Source: Pseudomonas sp. GOM7
GTDB lineage: Bacteria; Pseudomonadota; Gammaproteobacteria; Pseudomonadales; Pseudomonadaceae
Assembly: GCF_026723825.1 (NCBI RefSeq)
Contig: NZ_CP113519.1
Span: 2,604,001 to 2,668,000 of the forward strand
Length of the DNA stretch: 64,000 nucleotides
Direction: 5' to 3'
Shown in pieces: positions 11,217-20,977 of the stretch (position 1 is its first letter; each line of letters begins with the position of its first letter). The notes beneath the pieces are model-generated. The model was not told where the DNA came from, made no database searches, and saw only the letters and a list, made by a program, of their open reading frames with translations. Position numbers and translations under genes: made by a program.

Positions 11217-11816
11217 TTTCCAGCGTCAAATAAATTCGGTCTTCTTTGTGTCAAAACCCTTGCCCTGTGGCTCGCTTGCAGCCAAGCGCTCATCACAAGG
11301 AGCCTGATGTTGCAGATTGGCGCGCGGCGGATAGGTTCATTGTTTTACGCACCTGCATTGCCTCGTTGCACCCATGCAACACTCTGTCGCGTTCACCGCT
11401 CTGAATCGGGGGCGTGCTGCACTGGTAACGCCGCTCGAAGGGCTTAACGGTCAGTATTGTCCGAGACTTGGCGGCGGCGCGCGAGCATACTTTGGAAGCA
11501 ATACCGATGGACGAACGAAACTTTCGCAGCAAAATCCGCACTGCTCCTAGGATTAAAGGTAGCAGAAGAAAAATTGCGCGGACGAATGCTAATAAAACCC
11601 TTTCGTTCGTGTTGAGACTCGCTCTCTGCAAGGAGATGGCAGGCGGCATTTTTAATGCATTAAGTGCATTAATAGCTTTTTTATATAAGAAAAAGTAATT
11701 TTTCTGTCATGACGACAGGAAGGTTAGGGTGATGGGTGCGGTCGCAATGACCGTCCAGGCGTGTGCTCGTTTTAGCTGTTCAAGCCGCTTGCCGCGTTCT
11801 GCAGTCGGTTGTTTTC
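11217..11816. other. 600-base gap with no recognised gene
   Basis: This stretch separates nuo from the PhoX gene. Short open frames exist on both strands (for example 11468-11698 plus and 11293-11649 minus), but none has a convincing ribosome-binding site or a familiar sequence. The right part is unusually AT-rich for this genome: 11653-11698 contains a direct repeat of TGCATTAA and runs of A and T, followed by CTGTC-ATGAC-GACAG, a 5-bp inverted repeat. It could hold regulatory sites or a small RNA, but nothing specific can be claimed. Confidence 0.4.
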
Positions 11817-11880
11817 AGCCTGTCGGCGGCACAGAGGAGGCCCCCTCGCCCTGCACGGGAGAGGGGGCCTGCGACAGGCT
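11817..11880 (-). terminator. Nested hairpin directly after the PhoX gene
   Basis: An outer perfect 9-bp stem (AGCCTGTCG 11817-11825 with CGACAGGCT 11872-11880) encloses an inner 8-bp stem (GGCCCCCT 11839-11846 with AGGGGGCC 11862-11869). It begins at the last base of the phosphatase stop codon. There is no U-tract, so this is a 3'-end structure or a weak terminator rather than a classical one. Confidence 0.45.
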
Positions 11881-13883
11881 TAGAACAGCGGCTTACCGTC
11901 TTCGCGCGTGACGATCACTGTGGCCGAGCGTGGGCGACGGCCGGGGCCGTCCGGCCAGGTGCTGCGGAAATTCGTTGGTGTGGAGCCTTCACCCGGATGC
12001 TGGATATTGACGAACAGCGTGCGGAAGTCCGGCGTGGCAGTGATACCGGTGACCTCACAACCCACGGGGCCAACCAGGAAGCGCTTCATCTCACCGGTGG
12101 TCGGTTCGGCCACCAGCATCTGGTTGTTGCCGAATGGCCCGCTGGCGAGCTGGCTGCCGCTCATGTCGGTCTGAATCCACAGGCGACCGTCCTCATCGAA
12201 CCACAGGCCATCCGGGCTGGCCAGGCGATTGTCGGCGGTCAGCGGCTTGCCGTTGAGGTCGAGGCTGTCGTTCTCTGGGCCTGCCAGCAGGAACAGGCTC
12301 CAGACGAACTCGCGGCCGGCATAGTCGCGGCTCTGCTCGCGCCAGCGGATGATGTGGCCATAGGCATTGGCCGGACGCGGGTTGGCTGCATCGACCACGG
12401 TGCGCGAACTGTTGTTGGTGAGGGTGAAGTAGACGTCGCCGTTGTTCGGGTTCACCGCGCCCCATTCCGGGCGATCCATCTTGGTGGCGCCGACGATGTC
12501 GGCAGCCAGGCGGGTGTTGATCAGCACTTCGCCCTGGTCGGCGAAGCTTACCCCGGCGGCCTCGCAGGCGGCCTGGAAAGCCTTGTTCTTGATATCCAGT
12601 GCCAGCCACTCGCCCTTGCCGTTGGCCTTGAAGCGCGCCACGTAAAGAGTGCCCTCGTCGAGCAGGCTGCCGTTGCTGCGACCCGGTATGTACCTGCCGC
12701 GACTGACGAACTTGTAGATGTACTCGTTCTGCGAGTCGTCGCCGGAATAGCAGACCACCGGACGGCCCGGCTTGACCGGCGCGAACACCAGGCCCTCGTG
12801 GGCGAAACGTCCCAGGGCGGTACGCTTGACCGGGGCGGATTCCGGTGCGAAGGGGTCGATCTCGACGATCCAGCCGAAGTGATTCGGCTCGTTGCGATAG
12901 TCGCCATTGGCATCGGCGGCCAGGCGGGTGGCATTGAAACGCTGGAATTCGTCACCGGCCAGGTGATCCCAGCCGTAGCGGCTGGCGCTGCCCACGCCGT
13001 AGCGGGTCATCTCGCGCGGGCGATCTGCGTCGCCACTGGCGAAATAGCCGGCCCAGTTTTCCTCGCAGGTCAGGTAGGTACCCCAGGGCGTGAAGCCATT
13101 GGCACAGTTGTTCAGTGTGCCGCGAGTGGCAGTGCCGTCAGGGCTGTAGCGGGTCCTGAGCAGGGCGTGACCGCGTGCGGGGCCGCTGATCTGCATCGGT
13201 GTAGCGCCCGTGATGCGACGGTTGCGCGCGCTGGGCAGCACCTCCCACTGGCCGCGCGTGCGGCGCACCTCAACCACTGAAACGCCATGGGCGTTGATTT
13301 CCTTGCGCACTTCATCGGCGTTGCTGCGCATGCCGCCGACCAGCGTCGGGCCGTTGGGGTGCAGAAGTTGGGCATCGATATATTCGTGGTTAAGCACCAA
13401 CAGACCGTGGTCGCTCTTGTGGCCGCCACCGCGCTGACCATCGATGGGGAAGAAGTGCATGCCGTCATGGTGCATGCCGGTCTGGTCGGCCTGATCGGCG
13501 GCACTGTTGCCGGCGTTTTCGAGAAATGCCGGGAAGCTGCCACGAATTGGCGTGCCCCAGGGGATGAAAGCACTAGCCCGGTAACCGGCTGGCACGGTGA
13601 TGGTATCCGCTCGGGTAACCGCCACCGGATCGAATGGCAGACGCTTGTTGCGCTTTTTCAGGCGTTCGAGCAGATCCTTGAGCGGATTGCTGGCGGCCTC
13701 GGCGCTGCCGGGCAGGGCAACACCGAGAAAACCCATGACGCCGAGCGCAGCACCGCCGGCTACCACCTGGCGGCGGCTCAGACCGGCTTCGATGAGGTCA
13801 TGGATATGGGGGTTATCGGACGTATTGCTAAGCGGTTCATCACCATTGCCGAATAGCACGTCTTGCTCTTTTTGATTACGCAC
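11880..13883 (-). CDS. PhoX-family Tat-exported alkaline phosphatase (DUF839)
   Basis: Predicted periplasmic phosphatase, 667 aa. A twin-arginine signal lies unusually deep, with SRRQVVAGGAALGVMGFLGV at about residues 36-55, then an alanine cleavage region; this is typical of PhoX proteins, which fold with Ca/Fe cofactors before export. Family-like segments are LVLNHEYIDAQLLHPNGP, TPWGTYLTCEENWAGYF and FAHEGLVFAPVKPGRPVVCYSGDD. The start is GTG at 13883, preceded by AGGAG at good distance. A candidate PHO box 53 bases upstream fits phosphate-starvation control. The substrate range (phosphomonoesters) is inferred from the family. Confidence 0.85.
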   Translation of the reverse strand: MRNQKEQDVLFGNGDEPLSNTSDNPHIHDLIEAGLSRRQVVAGGAALGVMGFLGVALPGSAEAASNPLKDLLERLKKRNKRLPFDPVAVTRADTITVPAGYRASAFIPWGTPIRGSFPAFLENAGNSAADQADQTGMHHDGMHFFPIDGQRGGGHKSDHGLLVLNHEYIDAQLLHPNGPTLVGGMRSNADEVRKEINAHGVSVVEVRRTRGQWEVLPSARNRRITGATPMQISGPARGHALLRTRYSPDGTATRGTLNNCANGFTPWGTYLTCEENWAGYFASGDADRPREMTRYGVGSASRYGWDHLAGDEFQRFNATRLAADANGDYRNEPNHFGWIVEIDPFAPESAPVKRTALGRFAHEGLVFAPVKPGRPVVCYSGDDSQNEYIYKFVSRGRYIPGRSNGSLLDEGTLYVARFKANGKGEWLALDIKNKAFQAACEAAGVSFADQGEVLINTRLAADIVGATKMDRPEWGAVNPNNGDVYFTLTNNSSRTVVDAANPRPANAYGHIIRWREQSRDYAGREFVWSLFLLAGPENDSLDLNGKPLTADNRLASPDGLWFDEDGRLWIQTDMSGSQLASGPFGNNQMLVAEPTTGEMKRFLVGPVGCEVTGITATPDFRTLFVNIQHPGEGSTPTNFRSTWPDGPGRRPRSATVIVTREDGKPLF

Positions 13884-13935
13884 GGAGGGCTCCTGGTTAG
13901 GCTGATCGACGGAGCCATGACGCTAACCAAGTAAA

Positions 13936-13953
13936 GCGACGGAATAGTGACAG
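13936..13953 (-). promoter_or_regulatory. Candidate PHO box upstream of the PhoX gene
   Basis: On the minus strand CTGTCAC, a 4-base AT spacer (TATT) and CCGTCGC form two 7-bp half-sites in the 11-bp period of PhoB sites (consensus half CTGTCAT). The match is 6/7 for the first half and 4/7 for the second. It lies where PhoB would replace the -35 element, with a weak TAGCGT at -10 distance. Confidence 0.5.
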
Positions 13954-14074
13954 ACGCTGTGCGCTGCTGCACAAAAAAGCATGGAGAAGGGGGGCAATAA
14001 ACCACTGGGTTGGTACTGCTTCTTTGGGGGCGCCGAAGGACGCCGGCAGAGACGTTTGCGATACCGCCAGGCAT

Positions 14075-14098
14075 AAAAAAGCCCCGGCAAGCCGGGGC
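14075..14098 (-). terminator. Rho-independent terminator of aceA
   Basis: On the minus strand an 8-bp perfect stem (GCCCCGGC/GCCGGGGC, loop TT) is followed by TTTTTT. It lies 52 bases after the aceA stop. Confidence 0.9.
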
Positions 14099-14149
14099 GG
14101 ATTAGGCAAAAGGCGCAGCGGGTGCGTGGCCCGCTGCGGGGAACCGTTC

Positions 14150-15745
14150 TTAATGGAACTGGTTCATGGTGTTGTCTTTACCACTGGCTTTCAGAGCAGC
14201 TTCGCCAGCGAAGTACTCCTTGTGGTTGTCGCCGATGTCGGAGCCAGCCATGTTCTGGTGCTTGACGCAGGCGATGCCCTGACGGATTTCCTGACGCTGC
14301 ACGCCCTTGACGTAGGCCAGCATGCCCTGGTCGGCGAAGTAGCCCTTGGCCAGGTTGTCGGTGGACAGAGCCGCAGTGTGGTAGGTCGGCAGGGTGATCA
14401 GGTGGTGGAAGATGCCGGCATGGGCCGAACCGTCGCGCTGGAAGGTACGGATCTTCTCGTCGGCCAGCTTGGCCAGTTCGGTCTCGTCGTATTCCACGCT
14501 CATCAGCTTGGCGCGGTCGTAGGCGGACACGTCCTTGCCTTCGGCAACCATGGTGTCGAACACCTGCTGACGGAAGTTCAGGGTCCAGTTGAAGGACGGG
14601 CTGTTGTTATAGACCAGCTTGGCGTTCGGGATGACTTCGCGGATGCGATCAACCATGCCCTTGATCTGGCCAACGTGCGGCTTCTCGGTCTCGATCCACA
14701 GCAGGTCGGCGCCGTTCTGCAGACTGGTGATGCAGTCCAGTACGCAGCGATCTTCGCCAGTGCCCTTGCGGAACTGGAACAGGTTGGACGGCAGGCGCTT
14801 GGGACGCAGCAGTTTGCCTTCGCGCTTGATCACGACGTCGCCGTTGCCCAGCTCGGCTTCGGAGATTTCTTCGCAATCGAGGAAGGAGTTGTACAGGTCG
14901 CCCAGGTCGCCCGGCTTGTTGGTGACGGCGATCTGCTTGGTCAGGCCGGCGCCCAGGGAGTCGGTACGGGCGACGATCACGCCGTTGTCGATGCCCAGCT
15001 CGAGGAAGGCATAGCGAACGGCAGCGATCTTGGCGAGGAAGTCGGCGTGGGGAACGGTCACTTTACCGTCCTGGTGACCGCACTGTTTCTCGTCGGAAAC
15101 CTGGTTCTCGATCTGGATGCAGCAGGCACCGGCTTCGATCATGCGCTTGGCCAGCAGGTAGGTGGCTTCCGGGTTACCGAAGCCCGCGTCGATGTCGGCA
15201 ATGATCGGGACGATATGGGTCTCGAAGTTGTCGATCTGGTTCTGGATCTCGGCAGCCTTGGCCTGGTCGCCGGCTTCGCGAGCGGCATCCAGCGCGGTGA
15301 ACAGCAGATCCAGCTCGCGGCTGTCGGCCTGACGCAGGAAGGTGTACAGCTCTTCGATCAGGTCGGAGACGGCGGTCTTCTCGTGCATCGACTGATCCGG
15401 CAGCGGGCCGAAGTCCGAGCGCAGGGCGGCGACCATCCAGCCGGACAGGTACAGGTATTTCTTGTTGGTGGTCTTCAGGTGCTTCTTGATCGAAATCAGC
15501 TTCTGCTGACCGATGAAGCCGTGCCAGCAGCCCAGGGACTGGGTGTAGAGGGAGGAGTCGGCGTCGTACTCTTCCATGTCCTTGCGCATGATGTCAGCGG
15601 TGTACTGAGCGATTTCCAGACCAGTCTTGAAGCGGTTCTGGGCGCGCATACGGGCGACGGACTCGGGGTTGATAGCGCTCCAGCTGCTGCCGAACTTCTC
15701 TTTCAGAGCGGCTACAGCCTTGATGTCGTTTTGATATGCGGACAT
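14150..15745 (-). CDS. aceA: Isocitrate lyase
   Basis: Glyoxylate-shunt enzyme splitting isocitrate to glyoxylate and succinate; 531 aa, the long Pseudomonas-type lyase. The catalytic cysteine loop is DEKQCGHQDGK (about residues 219-229), and NNSPSFNWTLNFRQQ is the conserved substrate-binding stretch. The start MSAYQNDIKAVAALKEKFG at 15745 has a GAAGGA ribosome-binding site; a 15-codon upstream extension is rejected. It is monocistronic, ended by a strong terminator. The two competing isocitrate dehydrogenases lie 10 kb away in the same window. Confidence 0.97.
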   Translation of the reverse strand: MSAYQNDIKAVAALKEKFGSSWSAINPESVARMRAQNRFKTGLEIAQYTADIMRKDMEEYDADSSLYTQSLGCWHGFIGQQKLISIKKHLKTTNKKYLYLSGWMVAALRSDFGPLPDQSMHEKTAVSDLIEELYTFLRQADSRELDLLFTALDAAREAGDQAKAAEIQNQIDNFETHIVPIIADIDAGFGNPEATYLLAKRMIEAGACCIQIENQVSDEKQCGHQDGKVTVPHADFLAKIAAVRYAFLELGIDNGVIVARTDSLGAGLTKQIAVTNKPGDLGDLYNSFLDCEEISEAELGNGDVVIKREGKLLRPKRLPSNLFQFRKGTGEDRCVLDCITSLQNGADLLWIETEKPHVGQIKGMVDRIREVIPNAKLVYNNSPSFNWTLNFRQQVFDTMVAEGKDVSAYDRAKLMSVEYDETELAKLADEKIRTFQRDGSAHAGIFHHLITLPTYHTAALSTDNLAKGYFADQGMLAYVKGVQRQEIRQGIACVKHQNMAGSDIGDNHKEYFAGEAALKASGKDNTMNQFH

Positions 15746-16306
15746 GGTCAATCCTTCAAAGAATGTGTTGTTTGAGCACCAACTACCCACTCTAGACGCG
15801 CATGAATGCGACGGCTGCGGGCGGCTACCACTTCGACGGCGAGAAAACGGCTGAAAGGCGAGGTTGTACTGCGAGGAGGGGGGGCAGGCGAGCAGGTCGC
15901 AGGTTGCTACAGGCTTCGGGCTCGTGGAAACCCTTGGCGCAGTGCTGAGCCTGGCGATCTGTCTGTTACTTGACGCTTCCCCGTCCCTCAGGACAACTTC
16001 GTTCCAGTCGCAACCTCGTCGTACGGCCTTGTGGGCTGTTGGGACACGGACCGCTACGAAGTGCTTCGTTGGCGATCTGGAGATCCTTTTCAGGACCCCT
16101 GGCTAGCGGGAGCGAAGCCATCATGCCTCTCGTCAGGTGCTTCGTCAAACGTTTTGTAGTGCTTTTTTCGGACTACTACATATTCAGTAGACGACTGGTC
16201 GGTCACGCACCGCGCCGCATGGGGCGGGCGTTTCAGGGCTTTCAGGGGTTGCGCGACTTGTCCATGCTTCCAGAGGGGCAGGGGCATTGGACTTTGGTCG
16301 GAGATA
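15746..16306. other. 560-base gap upstream of aceA
   Basis: No gene is recognised here. It must hold the aceA promoter, which reads leftwards. A minus-strand TAGAGT about 50 bases before the aceA ATG could be a -10, but no good -35 accompanies it. The part at 16150-16200 is AT-rich with repeated TAGTAG/CTACTA motifs. Short open frames on both strands look accidental. Confidence 0.4.
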
Positions 16307-17116
16307 TCAGTCGAGGGCTTCGACCTTGATGCGCAGGGACATGTCTTCACGCCCTTGGGTGCTGTAGCGGCGCAGGACGTCGCTCTCGCCGGAGCTGCTT
16401 TGCTCGCTGACGCCGCCCAGGGTCATCCACTCGCCGAGACGGCCGCTGACACGGGTATCGGTGCTCTGCACGTCGATCGCGCCCGGCCGGCTGTTGCTGA
16501 GCCGATCACGCTGACTGCTGATGGTGAGGTGTACCAGTTCGCCGGAGAGGCTTGCTGTCACGTAGAAGCCGCGGGTCACGTCGCGATACTGAGTGTCCTG
16601 ATAGACCTGGCCGTAGGGGCCGGTGCGGGTGCTGGTCAAGGGCACGCTCTGGCCCACCTGGATCAGCGCCGGATAGCCTTCGGTGGCCTGCACCTGCTGG
16701 GTGCCACCGCCACGGCTGTCGGTGCTGCGGCGGATGATGCGGACTTGGTCACGGCCGTTGACTTCGCCACGGCCGATCTGCACCTCGGCGTTACCGGCAC
16801 TGAGGCTGCCGTCGACGCCATAGCCGCGGTCGTTCTGCTGGCTGCTATCGGCGCTTTCCACGGTGATCAGCAGGCGCCGTGGGCGGGTATCGAGCTGCTG
16901 TAGCAGTACGCGTACTTCGCCGATCTTGGCCGGCGGCGCATTGACGATCAGTTGGTTGCCATAGGCGCTGACCTTGCCCTCGCTGCCGAGCATCGACTGC
17001 ACCACGCCGAGCACCTCGTCGGCGGTGCGGTAGTTCAGCGGAATCACCTCCGTGGCCGCCTGCAGGGGCAGGCACAGGCAGAGCAGCAGGGCAGTGAGCA
17101 GCTTACGCAGGGTCAT
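16307..17116 (-). CDS. Exported protein with secretin/TonB short N-terminal domain
   Basis: 269-aa protein with a Sec signal peptide (MTLRKLLTALLLCLCLPLQA, cleavage before ATEVIPLNYR). Residues about 22-80 (IPLNYRTADEVLGVVQSMLG, then LIVNAPPAKIGEVRVLLQQLD) match the short NolW-like N-domain found in secretins such as PilQ and GspD. The later part resembles a stand-alone beta-rich fold; no secretin pore domain is present. Function unknown; a periplasmic or outer-membrane-associated scaffold is possible. ATG at 17116 overlaps the upstream gene's stop as ATGA. Confidence 0.75.
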   Translation of the reverse strand: MTLRKLLTALLLCLCLPLQAATEVIPLNYRTADEVLGVVQSMLGSEGKVSAYGNQLIVNAPPAKIGEVRVLLQQLDTRPRRLLITVESADSSQQNDRGYGVDGSLSAGNAEVQIGRGEVNGRDQVRIIRRSTDSRGGGTQQVQATEGYPALIQVGQSVPLTSTRTGPYGQVYQDTQYRDVTRGFYVTASLSGELVHLTISSQRDRLSNSRPGAIDVQSTDTRVSGRLGEWMTLGGVSEQSSSGESDVLRRYSTQGREDMSLRIKVEALD

Positions 17117-17754
17117 AGCAGGAAGCTCCGCAGATCGGGGTCGGTAATGCTGGTGTCCCAGGCCTGGTCGAACTGGGTCCGATGTTGACGCACGCGCGCC
17201 GGATCGGCGTAGACGGCGTAACCGGCATGCTGATCGAGTTCTGGGCGCAGCAGCAAACCGCTGTCGTCAGCAATCAGATAGCTTTGCTCGAGACTGGGGT
17301 AATCAGGATTGAGCTTGCGGATATGCAGGTTGGAAGACAGTCGCCGCGATAGGGCGAGCAGGCGATGGCCTTCCTTCACGGCGCGGCTCGTATCGCGCAA
17401 CAGGATGCGCAGGCGTGCCCGCGGGCTTGCCAGCAGAAAGCGACTGCAGGCTTGCTGCACACTGCCATGGTTGTAGAGCCAGGGCTCCAGGTCGTCGCTG
17501 TACAGGCACAGGCTGCGTTGCGCCTGCTGCATCAGTGCCAGAACGTGGGCGCAAGCTTCCGGCGGCTGGCTGAAACGCTCCAGGCGCTCATGCTGACCAA
17601 GGATGAAGGGAGCAGCATCCCACTGCCTCGCCTCTGGCGTGACGGGCTCTGGATTGTGCACGGCAAAACGCCCCGGCGACTGAAATTCGATGGCCGCCAT
17701 TTCCATGGATTCTGGCGTATCGATTGTGTCGGCCGGGACGTGTTTGTCGTTCAT
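17113..17754 (-). CDS. Conserved protein of unknown function
   Basis: 213 aa, cytoplasmic, no signal peptide or membrane segment. A block such as LYSDDLEPWLYNHGSVQQA followed by ARLRILLRDTSRAVKEGHRL resembles proteins that in some relatives are joined to, or sit beside, a GNAT acetyltransferase, with a vaguely phospholipase-D-like fold. That is also its setting here: 8 bases after a GNAT gene and overlapping the secretin-N gene. The function is not known, and no catalytic motif is claimed. Confidence 0.75.
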   Translation of the reverse strand: MNDKHVPADTIDTPESMEMAAIEFQSPGRFAVHNPEPVTPEARQWDAAPFILGQHERLERFSQPPEACAHVLALMQQAQRSLCLYSDDLEPWLYNHGSVQQACSRFLLASPRARLRILLRDTSRAVKEGHRLLALSRRLSSNLHIRKLNPDYPSLEQSYLIADDSGLLLRPELDQHAGYAVYADPARVRQHRTQFDQAWDTSITDPDLRSFLL

Positions 17755-17762
17755 CTGCTTCT

Positions 17763-18188
17763 CTATTGGCTGGTGCGCACCATATCGACGTGCGGTATGC
17801 CGGCGTCGAGGTACTCGTCGCTGACAATCCTGAAGCCTAGCCTTTCATAGAACGGCGTGGCGTGCACCTGAGCGGTGAGCATTTGCTGATGCAGGCCGCG
17901 TTTTTCCGCTTCGGCGATCACCGCCTGCATCAGCGTCTCGCCAACCTTGAGGCCGCGCCAGTCCTTGAGTACCGAGACACGACCGATATGTCCATCCGGT
18001 AGCAGACGCGCGGTGCCCACGGCGTAATCACCTTCCTCGGCGAGGAAGTGCACCGCTTCGGCATCCTCGGCGTCCCATTCCAGCTCGGGCGGTACCGATT
18101 GCTCGGCGACGAAGACGGTGTCGCGGATACGGCGGAGTTCGGCGCTGTCTCGGTACCAATCCGCCACGCGAACGGTGATCTCACTCAT
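17763..18188 (-). CDS. GNAT-family N-acetyltransferase
   Basis: 141-aa acetyltransferase from the ATG at 18188 (MSEITVRVADWYRDSAELRR). The coenzyme-A-binding motif region reads IGRVSVLKDWRGLKVGETLMQ, followed by YERLGFRIVSDEYLDAGIPH, close to the ElaA/YjdJ-type GNAT pattern. The start lies within the last 8 bases of roxA, so translation is coupled. The substrate is unknown; proximity to a ribosomal oxygenase gene is conserved in Pseudomonas but does not identify it. Confidence 0.85.
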   Translation of the reverse strand: MSEITVRVADWYRDSAELRRIRDTVFVAEQSVPPELEWDAEDAEAVHFLAEEGDYAVGTARLLPDGHIGRVSVLKDWRGLKVGETLMQAVIAEAEKRGLHQQMLTAQVHATPFYERLGFRIVSDEYLDAGIPHVDMVRTSQ

Positions 18189-19347
18189 CGGCAAACCCCA
18201 GGCTGCCCTGTTTGACCAGTTCCCACAGCAGGGTACGCCCCTCGTCGTCGGCCAGCCAGGCGCCGAGGTTTTCCACATGTAACGCATCGGCGCTGCAGAT
18301 CAGCTTCAGCAGCTCGCGCAGGTTGGTCGAAACCAAGCGGCTCTGGCCGCTGGCGAACAGCACCAGGTCTTCACCCACTTCCGACCACGCCATGCGCGCG
18401 CTGGGGTTGCGGATGAGGATCGCGCCGTCTTCCAAGGCGCCGAGGAAGTCTTCCTCCTCGATCTCGATGCCGGCGACCAGCTCCGGATACTTGGGTTCGG
18501 TCATGAACTGGCCGAACCAGGTCATCAGCAGACGCTCGTCGCTCATGTGTTCGTTGAGCAAGGCCTTGAGACGCTCCAGGGCGTCGCGCTGGATCTGGTT
18601 GGGATCCTCGCTGGGCTGGATGTCGGCATCGCTGTAGCGCTCTTCGTCGGGCAGGAACTGGCCGAGGAAGTCAGTGAAATGGGTCAGTACTTCGGCGGCG
18701 CTTGGCGCGCGGAAGCCCACGGAATAGGTCATGCAATCATCCTCAGCGGTGCCACAGTGGGCGAGGCAGGGCGGCAGGTAGAGCATGTCGCCGGGTGCCA
18801 GCACCCATTCATCGGTTGGGTCGAATTGAGCCAGGATCTTCAGATCGGCGTGGGGGAGCAGCGGGCTGTCGGCATCGCACATCTGGCCAATCTGCCAGCG
18901 GCGATGGCCGTGAGCCTGCAGCAGGAATACGTCGTAGTTGTCGAAATGCGGGCCGACGCCGCCACCAGGGGCGGCGAAACTGATCATCAGGTCGTCGATG
19001 CGCCACTTGGGCAGGAACTTGAAGTCTTCCAGCAGTTCGGCCACTTCCGGGACGAACTGGTCGACGGCTTGCACCAGCAGGGTCCAGTCACGCTCGGGCA
19101 GCGTCTGGAAGGTGTCTTCGTTGAATGGGCCGCGCTGCAGCTCCCAGGGGCGCTCGCCATGCTCGATCACCAGGCGCGACTCGACTTCTTCTTCCAGCGC
19201 CAGGCCGGCCAGTTCGTCCGGGCTGATCGGACTCTCGAAGTCAGGAATGGCCTGGCGCACCAGCAGCGGCTTCTTCTGCCAGTAGTCACGCAGGAATTCA
19301 CGGGCTGTGAGGCCACCCAGCAACTGCAGCGGAGTATCAGGATTCAT
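18181..19347 (-). CDS. roxA: Ribosomal oxygenase, 50S protein L16 arginine hydroxylase (JmjC/cupin)
   Basis: 388-aa Fe(II)/2-oxoglutarate oxygenase of the YcfD/RoxA family, which hydroxylates an arginine of ribosomal protein L16. The JmjC iron triad is visible as His134 and Asp136 in GPHFDNYDVFLLQ and His197 in LPPCLAHCGT. A C-terminal dimerisation and winged-helix part follows. The start MNPDTPLQLLGGLTAREFL is at 19347. It is the first gene of a four-gene minus-strand run with a GNAT, an unknown protein and an exported protein. Confidence 0.92.
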   Translation of the reverse strand: MNPDTPLQLLGGLTAREFLRDYWQKKPLLVRQAIPDFESPISPDELAGLALEEEVESRLVIEHGERPWELQRGPFNEDTFQTLPERDWTLLVQAVDQFVPEVAELLEDFKFLPKWRIDDLMISFAAPGGGVGPHFDNYDVFLLQAHGHRRWQIGQMCDADSPLLPHADLKILAQFDPTDEWVLAPGDMLYLPPCLAHCGTAEDDCMTYSVGFRAPSAAEVLTHFTDFLGQFLPDEERYSDADIQPSEDPNQIQRDALERLKALLNEHMSDERLLMTWFGQFMTEPKYPELVAGIEIEEEDFLGALEDGAILIRNPSARMAWSEVGEDLVLFASGQSRLVSTNLRELLKLICSADALHVENLGAWLADDEGRTLLWELVKQGSLGFADE

Positions 19348-19382
19348 CGATAAGCCCTTGAAATGGATAAAAACCTTTAAAC

Positions 19383-19407
19383 AAAAACGCCCGGCTCAGC
19401 CGGGCGT
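19383..19407 (-). terminator. Rho-independent terminator of purB
   Basis: On the minus strand ACGCCCGGC-TGA-GCCGGGCGT forms a 9-bp stem followed by TTTT. It lies 18 bases after the purB stop and ahead of roxA, separating the two transcripts. Confidence 0.9.
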
Positions 19408-19424
19408 CCTCGAGGCTGGTGTAC

Positions 19425-20876
<1,452 letters not shown>

Positions 20877-20935
20877 TCAGGCGCCTGGATGGCCTCTGAC
20901 GAAAAGGGCGCATATTGTACATGAAAGAGCAGCCG

Positions 20936-20967
20936 CAAGCTTCAAGCTTCAAGCTTCAAGCGGCAAG
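20936..20967. repeat. 7-bp tandem repeat (CAAGCTT)
   Basis: Three perfect CAAGCTT units (20936-20956), then CAAGCGG and a final CAAG. Related CAAGC/GCTTG words continue into the 3' end of the neighbouring transporter gene (about 21000-21025). Such runs are common low-complexity spacers in Pseudomonas. Confidence 0.85.
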
Positions 20968-20977
20968 TAGAACCCGC

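Noticed and set aside
11293..11698. Overlapping short frames on both strands between nuoA and the PhoX gene
   Set aside because: No ribosome-binding site, no recognisable sequence, and they contradict each other.
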